Shown here in pieces: positions 35,380 through 47,087 of a stretch of 64,000 nucleotides of DNA (the first letter of the stretch is position 1; the number at the start of each line of letters is the position of its first letter). This DNA is from Medicago truncatula (lineage: Eukaryota; Streptophyta; Magnoliopsida; Fabales; Fabaceae): positions 4,660,001 through 4,724,000 of the forward strand of contig NC_053046.1 of NCBI RefSeq assembly GCF_003473485.1, written 5' to 3'. The notes below the pieces were generated by a model. The model saw nothing but the letters and a program-made list of their open reading frames with translations, was not told the DNA's origin and made no database searches. The position numbers and the translations under genes are program-made.

Positions 35380-38300
35380 TAAAAATCTCAAATTTAGAAA
35401 GTACTTCCTTAAAAAAGTCAAATGTTACAATTTTTAATAGATCACATAATTTTTCATAAATAGTTACTATTAGAGGTTCTTAATGAGTGATCGGAGATAT
35501 TCGTTAACATTTTTCAAATTTTAATTGTTGAATACATCGTTTTTATTTGGAGAAAGTTGCATCAGTAAAGTTTATGAAGTTCTTTTTAGAGAAATGAGAT
35601 ATTTGAGGTTCTAACCTCAGACTCTTGCATATATTACAAAATTCTATGGATCAAATATCATATGCAGCCTTTAAGTTAAATGTTTTAAATTTATTGTTAC
35701 AAATTAATTTTTCGAGATGTTGTTCGAGTGTGATTAAATTTCAAAGAATGCCACGAGATGTTTTCAAATATAGGAAAATAAATTGAAACTATAAACGAAA
35801 TCAACGATATCATTGATTGTTGTAAAAATATAAAGCTTAAGTATATTGTACATCGTATTTGCCACAGTTTACTGGCAAACAGTTCATATCCATCTGTGTC
35901 AGTTATGTTGATCATGCTAGGTGTCGTTATAGTTTAAGACTATAAATATTTGTAACACTCACTGTTTATTATTCTATTTTAATGTGAAATACAAATTCAA
36001 TCCTGTTAGAGAATTCAACTAACGATCCTCTCCTCTCTCTATTCTCAATTATCTTTAAGCTTTCTATGCTTCCATCAATGACAAAACTTCAATATGGAAT
36101 AAAGTTAGATAGGGAAATATGAGCTATCGAACTGAGGTTAATGACGATAACAACAATGATTATCTTCGTGTCATAGTTTATAACAAATTTGACATTGAAC
36201 GTTGGGACATCCATTAACATTACCATTACCATTAATACACTCGCCTCTTCTTTAGAAACGACCACCACGATAACCTCTTACGCGTGATTGACCACCCATT
36301 TTTGTAACTTTCATATTTGTAAGAATATAGCAAAGGTGTTATACAATAAATCAGATTATAAGACTAATGGAAAATAATAATGAAATAGATAGAACGTCAA
36401 AATACATTTTATAATATGAAAATAAATTAAAATTATATGAATCTATATTAAAAAATATAAACGAATTTAATTTTGTCACTAGGAGTTTACGAACAATGAT
36501 TTAGAGATGAAATTTTCATTTTCGTCAATAAAAATCGCCACTATTTAAACTTATTATAGCTGTGAAAAATGGTTGGCAAAAAATTATAGTTATTTTCGAC
36601 GTCAGATTTTGCTTTATGACTAGTAAGGTATTTGTGACTTTGCATAAATGTCTTTTATTTTTATACATGTGTGAAAAAAATGAAAGAAAAGAGTAAAATA
36701 CAAAATAACAATAGATTAAGTAAAATTATAGATCAAAGCAATAATCAATTATGATGTTCCTCATCTCTAAAAAAAAAAATTATAATGTTCCTCATCTAAG
36801 TCCAAAGTGATAACTATTGAAATTAAATTATAATTTTTCAAAAAATTATGAAAGATTGCAAAATTTTATGCGATTATTTCAAAAAAAAAAAAAATCCGTT
36901 ATTTGATAGATTTACACAAATGCAATAGATATAAGAACTTACAATCATTCTACATTTTTAACATTTTTTTTAGGGGCTTAGAACTTACAATCATTCTACA
37001 TTTTTAACATATATAAACTATTCCTTCTAAAAAAAATATGTATAAAATATTTATATCACATGATATGCATGACTCTAAAAGTCATATTTAATACAAGAAG
37101 ACTTAGAGAGAACAATAGTTTTCATTAACGTAATTGGTTTGAAGATTCTATTGATGTGCGTGACTCCAAGAGCCATATTTGATATATGAGAATAAAGAAA
37201 AATCAACTGTATTTGATTTATTTAATATTAAATTTTTCTAATTAAAACTTAATCATATGTTATCATAATTTCTTTAATTAACATTTGTAACAACTAAATT
37301 CCAAGTTAAAAGAAATATTTCAATCTTAGATTAAGTTTAAAATTAAATTTTCGAACAATAGTATACAAGTTTGATCTCTAATTTAAACAATACTTATATG
37401 TTTTACTTATCTCCAAGTTGAAACTACTAAGATTATGAGAGTCTCTTTTCTTTGAAATTTTGAGGGAGAAGATCAAAACTTAAAATACTATCTAAGAAAA
37501 AAAAACTAACAAACAATGATCATATAAAAGAATTTAAAGTTAAAGTATTGGAACATGATTTCCACCTTGTAGTATCTTGATCTATTTAATATTTTTAAGT
37601 CTCTCTAAGCTCGATGTTAAGTGTACCGGATCATTTAAAAAAAAAGTGTAGAAGATTGTTGTTGACATTTATGGTTTGATTGAGAAACACGAGGAAAAAA
37701 ACGTAAATGTTCATTGGCAGTTAACCACCAATGAAATTATATAGGTAAATTACGGTGTTTCATAACATTGAGTGAAGTGTGATCAACATCTTTCAAAAAT
37801 GTATTGGATCATCGGTCCAAGAAAATTTCATCATGCAAATATTGACTAATCCTTCATCTACCTCGTTCTATTTCTATCATAGTGATCATTTTTTTTTTCT
37901 ATTTTAATTGATTTTGTGTAAAATATTAAGTTTGATGATGAGTTTTTTTTTTGCAAGGTTTACAAAAAAAAAATGTGTATTTGATGTACTTATCAAACTA
38001 ATAAAATATTCGATTAAGTACTTGAGAAAAAAAGAAAAAAAAACAGTGGATTTGCTAATTGCTACGGTTGGTTTTGAAAAATTGTCAATGAAATGAATAT
38101 TGAAAATATATACGAATGCAAACAACAAACATTGATAGTTCACGCAGTACCCACATAATTAGCTAGTCGCGGCTAAATTGTTTTGATCGAATGTAAGGTT
38201 AGCTCAATTTATAAAAATATTCAATATTATATATAGAGGCCGGTCCCACATTTAATTGTGTGAGCTCTAACCAAACAAGCAAACAAGTTTTTTTATGCGA

Positions 38301-38689
38301 TATATCTATTTATCGTTTTGCTTTGCCTTTCTTTTTATGCATTTCTTAGTTCTATAGCTAAAAAAAAAATACTCAAATGTCATACTTAACACTCTTTGAC
38401 GTAGCTAAGGAACCCATAACTAAGCTACATAGTTCTTTTTTTCAATGTAATCACTTGAAGAAAAAGGTATCACAACTAAGAGCTTTTAGCTAATACATCA
38501 TCTAACTTTCAAGCTCGACAACAAATTTGGTAGGCCGAATGGGATACTTCGACCATAATTACTGAAAAATTTAATTTATCGGCTTCACGACCATGTTTGG
38601 TGTATGCATTTGCATTATGGAAAAAGTCTCAGCATCATGATAAGTGCCAGAAAGTAGTATTTCAAATGATTATTTACGGCACGTTTGTT

Positions 38690-39980
38690 ACTTGTTTCAC
38701 AAGTTATTCAGGGAAAAGCCGAGAGAAAAGTGATTATTGATCAATTATGCTTTATTCATCTTACTCTACCCATTTGTGCAGGAATTGAGTGCCAAAACAT
38801 CAAGCAAGGACCAAAAAGAACAAAAGTGGGCAAAAGCTACTTCGCCATGGCGAGCATAAATCCTGCCAGGCGAAATATTTCGCCAGGCGAGTCAAAGGCG
38901 AGCCAAATGGCGAGCAGTTCTAGAGAGTTGGAAAAACAGGACAAGAGCACTTCGCCATGGCGAGCAGAAATTCTGTCAGGCGAAAAAAGGTGGTTTCATT
39001 TGATCAAAGTGACGTGGTAGAAACCCACTGGCAAAGAAAGCTCAAATCGTCATGGCGAGCCAAACTTCGCCAGGCGAAATGTTACTTTTTTAGCATATGT
39101 ATAAAAGCTCATTTCCCTCATTATCATATTATTATCAGAGGATGGAGATGTCACTTTAGGGAGAGAAAAACAGGGGAAACTCAGAGAGAACATCAAGGAA
39201 CAATGAGCTACAAGGATTGGAGAGGACTTGTAAGATCATCGAGACATCATGGCTTGGTTATTCCTTTTCTCATATTCTCCTTGTAAGGTTACCATGACAA
39301 TGTGTAGCTAAACTCTTTTTGTTGGGATTAAATGTAGTTAACTCTATTAGTATGTATTCCCTTTGATTTGGGTGTTGTGTGATTCTAAATTTTCTTAAGA
39401 TATTGATGTTGTTCTTGCTTTTCATTTTAATCCTATGAATTTGAATTGTTATTGAAAGATACCTTTTGAATCTAGTTTAGAATAACTTCTATCAATGTTT
39501 AGGTTCTAGACATGGAACTTAAGTTTGATAATCACTTTGAATGTTGGAACTCAACGCTTTCGTATCTTTGAATAGTTTGGGAAATAAACTATACAACAAT
39601 ACAATCGACTATTGGAAAGTTTAATAGTTTGGGAAATCGACGATTAAACGGTTCAATAGAAATCACGACATCATTTGGATACGAATGATGTTGTTGAGTA
39701 ATATCAGATAATATCGATTAATGGTTGGAATCCGCAACACTAATCCGAGAATACACATGAGTAGGTTGATGAAGTTTAATGCCAACATAATAATTTTCCT
39801 GTTAACTCTCATATCTCTTACAAGTCCGTAGTTTTATAGTTCATGAAACAAAACAATATCGAATCCTTAGCTCATAACGATACCGAATGTTGAACGACTT
39901 AGAAAATCGCACCAGTCCTTGTGAAGACGATAACAAAAATACTTACTTTTGATACTACATCACATCATGGATCAACCATA
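38690..39980 (+). repeat. LTR-retrotransposon-derived non-coding remnant
   Basis: Contains three spaced copies of a TTCGCCATGGCGAGC-type block (38841, 38951, about 39047) paired with CCAGGCGAA motifs, a TATAAAAGCTC promoter-like site near 39100, and a long conserved-looking non-coding tail ending near CAGTCCTTGTGAAGACGATA. This arrangement resembles LTRs of legume retrotransposons known to me. No gag or pol frames and no second LTR were seen. Ends are approximate. Confidence 0.45.
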
Positions 39981-40184
39981 ATCATTATCATCAAGTTAGA
40001 ATAACCATGCCTAACAACCCTCTACAAATGTTTGGAATGCAAACCTTTGTGACTCCTCTCAATACTTTTGTAGACGCACCGGTTGATCCATATGATTCAA
40101 TTGAAGTATCTTTTTAATTTGTATAACGTTTTTTCCAGGAGAAAGGGCAATATAGGCCTTTATTGAGGAAATGGTTATATAATA

Positions 40185-40435
40185 CTCCCTCCGTTCATTT
40201 TTAAGTATCTCTTTTGGAGAATTTTTTTGTTCATATTTAACTGTCACTTTCAAAGTTCAATGCAACATTAGATGTTATTTTACTAATATTATCCTTAGTT
40301 ATTTATTGCGGAGAGAGAAATATATGAAATGAGATGTTAAATGAACAAGGTCATTATAGTAAAAGTATAACTTATTACATCAAAAGTATTAGCAATTATT
40401 GATTATCTTGGTTTGTGAAAAATGTAAAAAAGGAG
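40185..40435. repeat. Stowaway-like MITE
   Basis: TA followed by CTCCCTCCGTTCATTTTTAA at the left end. It is colinear, inverted, with the element at 34266-34506. The right end is degenerate (AATGTAAAAAAGGAGG). Confidence 0.7.
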
Positions 40436-40620
40436 GTGTTCAAGAAAAGATAAAGAAGATCCAAAAAAAAGTCTTAACAAAGAAAAGAAAAGTGCAAAGA
40501 AATCATAGAAAGTGTTTCCGTGACACTCTTTAAGCATGCTAAATTAAAAAATTATTCTTTAAAAATATTAAAGTTTTTAATTTCCAATGCACTGATTATA
40601 CAAACTTCCATAAAAAATTA

Positions 40621-40894
40621 CTCCCTCCATTTCTTTTCTTTTGATGTTATAGCTCTTGACACAAGTTTTAAGGAGTAATTAAAGTATATAAACATTTGTG
40701 TATTTTTTACTTAAATGTCCTTATTTATTATTAAATTCACATGTGATAAACCAAATGTCACAACTACTTTAATAGTTTATTGTGTTTTCCAACAAGGGTA
40801 AACTTGAGAAAACAATAACAAATTCACTAAAACATCAAAAGTTTTGAAATATAGTTGAAGTTCTAAAAAATCAAAAGAAAAGGAATGAAGGGAG
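40621..40894. mobile_element. Stowaway MITE with TA target duplication
   Basis: Left CTCCCTCCATTTCTTTTCTT and right AAGAAAAGGAATGAAGGGAG are inverted repeats extending over about 30 bp, flanked by TA (40619-40620 and 40895-40896). 274 bp, no coding capacity. Confidence 0.85.
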
Positions 40895-41571
40895 TACTAT
40901 TTAAAGTACTTAATTAGTGTCCCGGAGGTAGAGCTGTCAAAACGGGCGGCCCGGCCCGTTTAGGCCCGGCCCGGCCGGGCCAAGGGCTTTTAAGGGCCGG
41001 GCTAAAAAGCCCGGTTTGAATATGGGCTGCTAAAAACAGGCCCGAGCCCGGCCCTATACGGGCTCCCGGGCTAACGGGCCAGCCCTGGCCCGTATTTTTT
41101 TCCTTCCCTTTTCCATTCTTTTAAGTACGAAATACATAAATATACCGGGCTAACGGGCCAGCCCGGGCCCGTATCTGTTTTTTTTTCTTTTTCTTCCCAT
41201 TCTTTAATGATTGAACATAAATTATAATAACTTAAATATACTTATACACAAGTTTATGTTCATTTTCCATTTTTCCTGGAGGTAAGCTTGATATTACCGG
41301 GCTGGTGTTTCATTTTCTCCATGCCAACTCATGTTGGTTAATGTACCCTAAAATCCAAAACTGTATGTAATTAACAGAGACAGGCATCATGTAAAACAGT
41401 AGAAGTATCTATTGTTCAATCCTTCAACTAGGATGACAAAATAGGCTTCCATCAAGCTAATTATCCAGAATGAAGATTCTAAATTCAAATTACTAATTAT
41501 CCAGAATAAGTAATAACAATAACATAACAAAAGTTTTAATCCAAAAAGTCACTCCCAACAAAGTCAGTCAC

Positions 41572-44332
41572 TTAATCTTCTTCAAGGTTCACAACATCCA
41601 CGGTACTATTTGATGCTTGTCCACTTCCATGAGTTTCATCTTCTTGAACATCATTGTTGTCATCATATAATTCTACAAATTACGAAATTTGATTGTTAAA
41701 TATAGAGATTAAAAAATCACTTCAGTATTGATAACTAAAAATAAATTAATTCTGTGAGAATATTGCATACTATTACTAACTACCTAATCTAGCATACTAA
41801 CTAAAAATAAATCAATTCTGTGAGAAATTTGATTGTTAAATATTGAACAAAAATCAATCATGAAACTCCAAGAATATTGCATACTAATCTTTCACCAACA
41901 TCTTCAATAATTTAGAGACAATATCTTGCACACCAAACAGAAAACCAAAGCAGAAATTGATAAGGAACTAAGAAGCAATAAATTCACGAGACTATTCTAG
42001 AACTTATCAACCTATAGTTTTTTCAAACACCAGAACATGGAAAAAATGCAAAGGAATCAAACATAATTAGCATTCTATCAAACCAGTAAGGGGAACTGAA
42101 TACAATTTTGCAGAAACCATGTTGCAAATGTTTTAAAAAAAAACCATAAAACAATTGTAACCAGCTATTGACAATAATATAAACTATAAAACAATTGTAA
42201 AAATGATAGAACTAATACCTTCAAAACCATGTAACCAGCTACGTGCGCACAAGAGAGCCTGAACAGAATCATCTTTCATTGAACTTCTATACCTATTCAC
42301 AACTCGGGCGCCAATACTAAACGCAGATTCTGATGCCACCGTTGTTATTGGAATACTCAATATATCGCAAGCCATCCTTGCAAGATTTGGACTTCTACGA
42401 CTTCTTTCCTTCCAAAAAGCTAAGACATCAAATTCTTGAGATAGAGGCATCCGCAACTCATCTAAATAAGTATCAAGTTCTGATTTTCCGGTGTTGTTAC
42501 TTGATTGGCTTTCATATTCTTCAAATTCCTACAAATCATCCAACCTAACCAAGTTACAAATAATTAATAAAAGAATAAAATAAAGAAAAAATGTATGAAC
42601 TTACATCATATGAAGATGATGTAATTCGAGTTCCTCCACCATAGCTAGGCTGGACTTGTGAAGAGCTTAGATTAGAAGGAATTCCATTCTTGATGTACTC
42701 GGAAAAAAGCTTCCCCAAAGTCATCTTAACTTTTTTCAACTTCTCCTCACTTGTGAGCGGGTCAAGTTTTTCATAAGCAAATTTCAAAAAGTTAAACTTT
42801 TTGGTTGGATCAAGAACAGCCCCAACTGCCAAAACAACATTATAGTCACTCCAATACTTATCAAATTTCACCTTCATATTTTCAGCCATTTTTTGAATTA
42901 AAAGATCTTCACTTGTCAGATAAGATCTTATGAGGCACTCAATCTTCCATATTTCACCAAAGTACAGATTTGATGTAGGATATGAAGAGCCAGATATCAA
43001 GTTTGTAATAGTGAAAAATGGCTTCAAAATCTCACACATTATTTCAGCCCTTCTCCACTCCTCACTTGTAGGACAACACTTAAAATTTGAATCCCGTAAA
43101 CTTAAGCTATAAAATGCACGACGATAAACAAGCGCACTCTGTAGCATTATATAAGTGGAATTCCATCGGGTAACACAATCTAATCTCAATCCTATGGTTG
43201 TATCAATGTCACCAACAATTCTAACACATTCGGAAAAAAGTAGTGTTCTACCTTCTGTTACCCTCACATAAGCCACACTTTGTCTAATCTTATGCAAAGC
43301 ATCACTAACTACCTTCAGTCCATCTTGAACAATGAGGTTCAAGATGTGAGCTGAGCATCTTATATGGAAAAATTCTCCATCAAGCAACAAACTATTTGAT
43401 AAACTTAGATGCTCTTTCAAAAAGTTAGCCATACTATTGTTTGCAGAAGCATTATCTAAAGTGATGGAAAAAATTTTCTTTTCAATGCCCCAATCATCTA
43501 ACATTTCTAAAACCTTCAAAGCTAAATCTCGCCCACTATGTGGGGGTTCCATGTGAGCAAATGCTAAAATCTTACTTTCTAACTTCCAATTCACATTAAC
43601 ATAATGAGCAGTTAAAGAAATATAACCTTCATTGCTGCATGCCGTCCAACAATCAGAAGTCAAGCAAACTCTCCCTCGAATTTGAGCTAACTGTGATTTC
43701 AGCTTTTGTTTCTCATCACGATAAACATTCAAAATCTCTTTGGCTATTGTATTTCTACTAACGAAAACACAATCATCATTCAAAAACTTCTGGTATTCTC
43801 TAAACACCTTCCACTCAACCATATTAAATGGTGCACCATGTGTAATCATGATTCTAGCTAAAAATTCTCGATTAGCCATAGGGTCAAACTTTTTCTTTCT
43901 CAATTTTCCTTCAACATCAATCATCATTTCACCCACATCATGATTTTTTATAGTCTTGCTACAACTACGTACATGACGCTTTAAATGACTAGTTCCGCTT
44001 CCTGATTCACAAGTTAATAATTTGTGACACGCCTTGCATCTACATTTCTCTACTCCATCTACAATACCAACTTTCACAAGATATAGCCACACATCAGATG
44101 TTAGGGCTTTACCCTTGCTCTTGTCCTTAGCCTTAGCCTTGCCCTTACGCTTCTTATCCTTTGGATCAGAAGACACTTCTTGTGCATTTTGATCAATTGG
44201 TGGTACCAATGGAATTTCCCGAGCTTGGCTCTCAATTTCCCCATCAACGCACATATTTTCATGACTTCCACTACTATCAATATCATTATCCCTCATATTT
44301 GAAGCACAAACAGATTGTAATTCCTGCAACAT
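41572..44332 (-). CDS. hAT transposase, BED zinc finger / RICESLEEPER-like
   Basis: Three exons on the minus strand: 44332-42605, 42528-42219 and 41672-41572; 712 aa. Order: acidic N-terminus, Lys-rich nuclear-localisation-like stretch (about 58-75), BED zinc finger (CRCKACHKLL with SGTSHLKRHVRSC, about 97-124), catalytic core with first Asp in LTSDCWTACS (D227), second Asp in ITLDNASANN (D293), CSAHILNLIV (C326/H329) and RWNSTY, then the hATC dimerisation domain (about 593-675) with the catalytic Glu in VASESAF (E643). The acidic C-terminus ends NLEED. No stop or frameshift was found. The sequence at the first ATG (ATGTTGCAG|GAA) also resembles an intron acceptor, so translation may begin at M13 or in an upstream exon. 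It catalyses cut-and-paste transposition of the surrounding element. Confidence 0.92.
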
Positions 44333-44639
44333 TATATGCCAAATTATAAGCCTAATTAAATGTAGAATAACGACTTCTAAACCAGAAATTCAATCATTAA
44401 AGATTACATATAGAATAACTACTCTATATCAGTTCATTAAATATGATTACATAAGTATATTATATTTCAGCAGCTATTAATGTTATACTTCAATTTACAT
44501 ACATTGTAATAACTTCATCGATGAAGATTAAGAAAAGAAATACATTGTAATTGTAACACGACACGATGTTGCTGTTACTTCAATTTTAGCCAAGTATATT
44601 ATACTTCACACAGTTCACTTCAATAACAAAAGAAATACG

Positions 44640-45200
44640 AACCTGAATTAGAAATGGAGCTGTTAAGCCTGAATTAGAAATGGAGCTGTTAAGCCTGAAT
44701 TAGAAACAATAGCTGCTGCCTGCTGAGCCTGAATTAGAAATTAAGAAAATGATGAGGATCGCAGAAACTGCAAAAAACGAAGAAACAAAGAAACTAACAA
44801 AACCAATAAAACGAAGAAAGGATGGTGAGCTCTGACCTGATGCGACCTCAGATTGAGACGAGATGCGACCTCCGACCTGATGGCTGCGATGCGACCTGAG
44901 GGCTGAGAAGTGAGACCTGATGGTGAGCTTGTGCGACCTCCGACCTGACCTGAGGGCTGAGATTAGAGAGAAATGGAGCGGCGCCGGCGGCCGTAAAAAT
45001 GAGAGTGAGAGGAGAGTGTGAAATGGAGCGGCGAGGAGAGTGAGAGGAGAGTGTTGAGCTGAGATTAGAGAGAAATGGAGCGGCGGCCGTAACAAAGAGA
45101 GAGTGAGAGGAGAGTGTTGAGACTTGAGAGAAATGGAGGAGCGGCGGCACCGTACGGTACGTAAGAGAGAGTGAGTGAGAGAGAGGAGAGTGTTGAGTGA
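44640..45200. repeat. Subterminal repeats at the transposase 5' end of the hAT element
   Basis: A 26-bp unit (CCTGAATTAGAAATGGAGCT) is repeated about three times at 44643-44745. Beyond it (44830-45200) are many copies of TGCGACCT, GACCTGA, GAGAGAAATGGAGCGGCG and GAGAGTGAGAGGAGAGTGTT. These are candidates for transposase-binding sites, leader sequence or both. The long open frames across this stretch are repeat artefacts. Confidence 0.65.
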
Positions 45201-45517
45201 ATTAGGGTTTGTTCAATTGTTCTCTTTTCAATTCACTTGGGCCGGGCCGGGTCGGATTTCCAAATTGGGGCGGGCTGGCTGACTCACACTCACACACAGC
45301 ACATACCACAAAAAAAAAAAAAAAAACTGTTGTATTTTGTGCGGGCTTTCGGGCAGCCCGGAGCCCGGACGGGCTAGCCCTAACGGGCCAAGGGCTTTTA
45401 CGGGCCGGGCTAAAAAGCCCTATTCAAATTTCGGGCTCCAATTATTCGGCCCAAACCCTACATTTTATTCGGGCTTTCGGGCCGGCCCTTACGGCCCGGC
45501 CCATTTTGACAGCTCTA

Positions 45518-46443
45518 CCCGGAGGCACTTATTACTATTTAAAGTTCATTTAGAAATACACCACCTAAAAAAGATTAAGTACATTTATCATTACCGTTGG
45601 AACTTGGAACAATCAAATTGACATGAATTAATAATTCACAAGCCAAGACATGATTTAACAACTAGTAAAAGATAATCGATATTTCAACACATGGAAATAA
45701 TTATTCATAGCACATAAATTCACACCTAAAAGATAATCGATATTTTGATACATTGAAAATTTGTTTGCCCTTAAGAAGATGGAAGAAAGAATTGAAAATC
45801 CAAAGCTAAAATTGGAATTTTATGTGTGACAGTGATTGCCACGTCATCAAATTTATGATGTGGCAGTAATTAAGTGGAGAGAAATGATAAAATTTTAAAT
45901 GATAAAATTTTGGAAGGGAAAATTGTCATAATTAATGAATACAAGAATCATTTTTTAAATGACCCCTATTTATAAGGACGAAACACATATAAAAGCCGTT
46001 TACTGATGAATATTGTACTTGCATATTTTTTCAGCACACAACAGTCCAATTTCGGAGGACTTTAATTTCATGGCCAAATTGATAACTTATTGATCTGTAT
46101 TGAGTTATGCTAACAAACACAGTAAGAATCAAATACAAAGTAATGCTTAAACAATCCATTAAAATAATTTTATCTTGAAAATACAAATCAAATACAAAAG
46201 TAATAAATTCACAATTTTTATGCAAAAAATGTTTCTTTTGAATCCTTAAACAATACTCCCCGATCACATTATAAGCAAAAATTTATTTTTTAGGTTCGTT
46301 GAATACCTAATGTATTTGATCTATAAATACATTAAGTACACAATGAACTTAAAAAATAGTTATTTTGCTTATAAATGTGATCGGATGAGTACTTCCACCG
46401 TCCCATATTAAGTAATATAGTTGATTCTGTTACACATACCAAT

Positions 46444-46494
<51 letters not shown>

Positions 46495-47087
46495 ATCTTT
46501 AATCATCTATTACATTTTTTTTTTAAATATAATATTTTAAAAATATTCATTGAGACGAATTCAAAAATATCTTATATGATACTCGCTCCGTCCTAATGAC
46601 CCATTTGAAAATGTGCAACATCGATCTAACTTATTTTGACCATATTTTTCTATTAATATATAAAAATAAATAATATCATATAAAATATCGTTAGATGAGT
46701 ACTTTCAAAATATCAATTTTTTATAATTTTTTTTAATAGATTAGTAAAGTTATTTAAGATCAAAATTGTGCATCTATATAGATGATAATGTCAACTGCGT
46801 CACTTAATATGGGACGGAAAAAATATTATTTATCTTTCTTTTTTGATGGTGACCGGGGTTTGACTCCCTTACCTTACATATTTTATGATAAGCTGAAGAT
46901 GGTTAAAATATATTAAATCAAAATTGTACATTATCAAATAAATGATGTAATTAATGGGACGACGAGGAAATACATCAACAACACACACTCATGCGAAACT
47001 CCAAAACTCCTCTGCCACTCGTTGAGTCACACTGATAACAGTTGCATGGGTGAATAGAATATTTGGGTCATTCATTGATCAATCATC
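45518..47087. other. Spacer upstream of the plastid pyruvate kinase
   Basis: It includes Stowaway-type ends (for example CCGTCCCATATTAAGTAAT near 46395, CTCGCTCCGTCCTAATGAC near 46583 and CACTTAATATGGGACGG near 46801), which suggests nested or adjacent MITEs, and a CA/TA microsatellite. The last ~150 bp are presumably promoter and 5' UTR. No gene was seen. Confidence 0.55.
46443..46491. repeat. (CA)n(TA)n microsatellite
   Basis: A run of ACACACACACAC passes into about 18 TA dinucleotides. Confidence 0.95.

Larger units (their letters stand above)
34113..40928. other. 6.8-kb gene-poor spacer
   Basis: No protein gene supported. It holds two related Stowaway-like MITEs (34.3 and 40.2 kb), a complete Tourist-like MITE (35.0 kb), an LTR-like remnant (38.7-40.0 kb) and a third Stowaway (40.6 kb). 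The part at 35.4-38.6 kb is AT-rich with nothing I can identify. Confidence 0.6.
40929..45517 (-). mobile_element. Complete hAT-superfamily transposon (4.59 kb)
   Basis: The ends are inverted repeats starting TAGAGCTGTCAAAA(C/T)GGGC, flanked by a perfect 8-bp target duplication CCCGGAGG (40921-40928 and 45518-45525). 8-bp duplications are diagnostic for hAT. Both ends carry GC-rich GGCCCGGCCC-type subterminal motifs, and a shared block GGGCCGGGCTAAAAAGCCC occurs near each end. One three-exon transposase gene runs from right to left. Perfect duplications, intact frames and intact catalytic residues point to a recent insertion that may still be autonomous. Confidence 0.95.

Noticed and set aside
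38685..39286. Overlapping open frames of about 110 codons
   Set aside because: They run through the repeated CGCCATGGCGAGC blocks of the LTR-like region, and no gag/pol or other domain is visible.
44700..45621. Long open frames on both strands near the right end of the hAT element
   Set aside because: They cover GC-rich subterminal and leader repeats, and translations are Ser/Arg/Leu-rich low complexity with no homologue recognised.
46845..46960. Additional SINE copy (GACCGGGGTTTGACTCCC segment)
   Set aside because: A B-box-like motif is present but the A-box and the tail cannot be placed with confidence.
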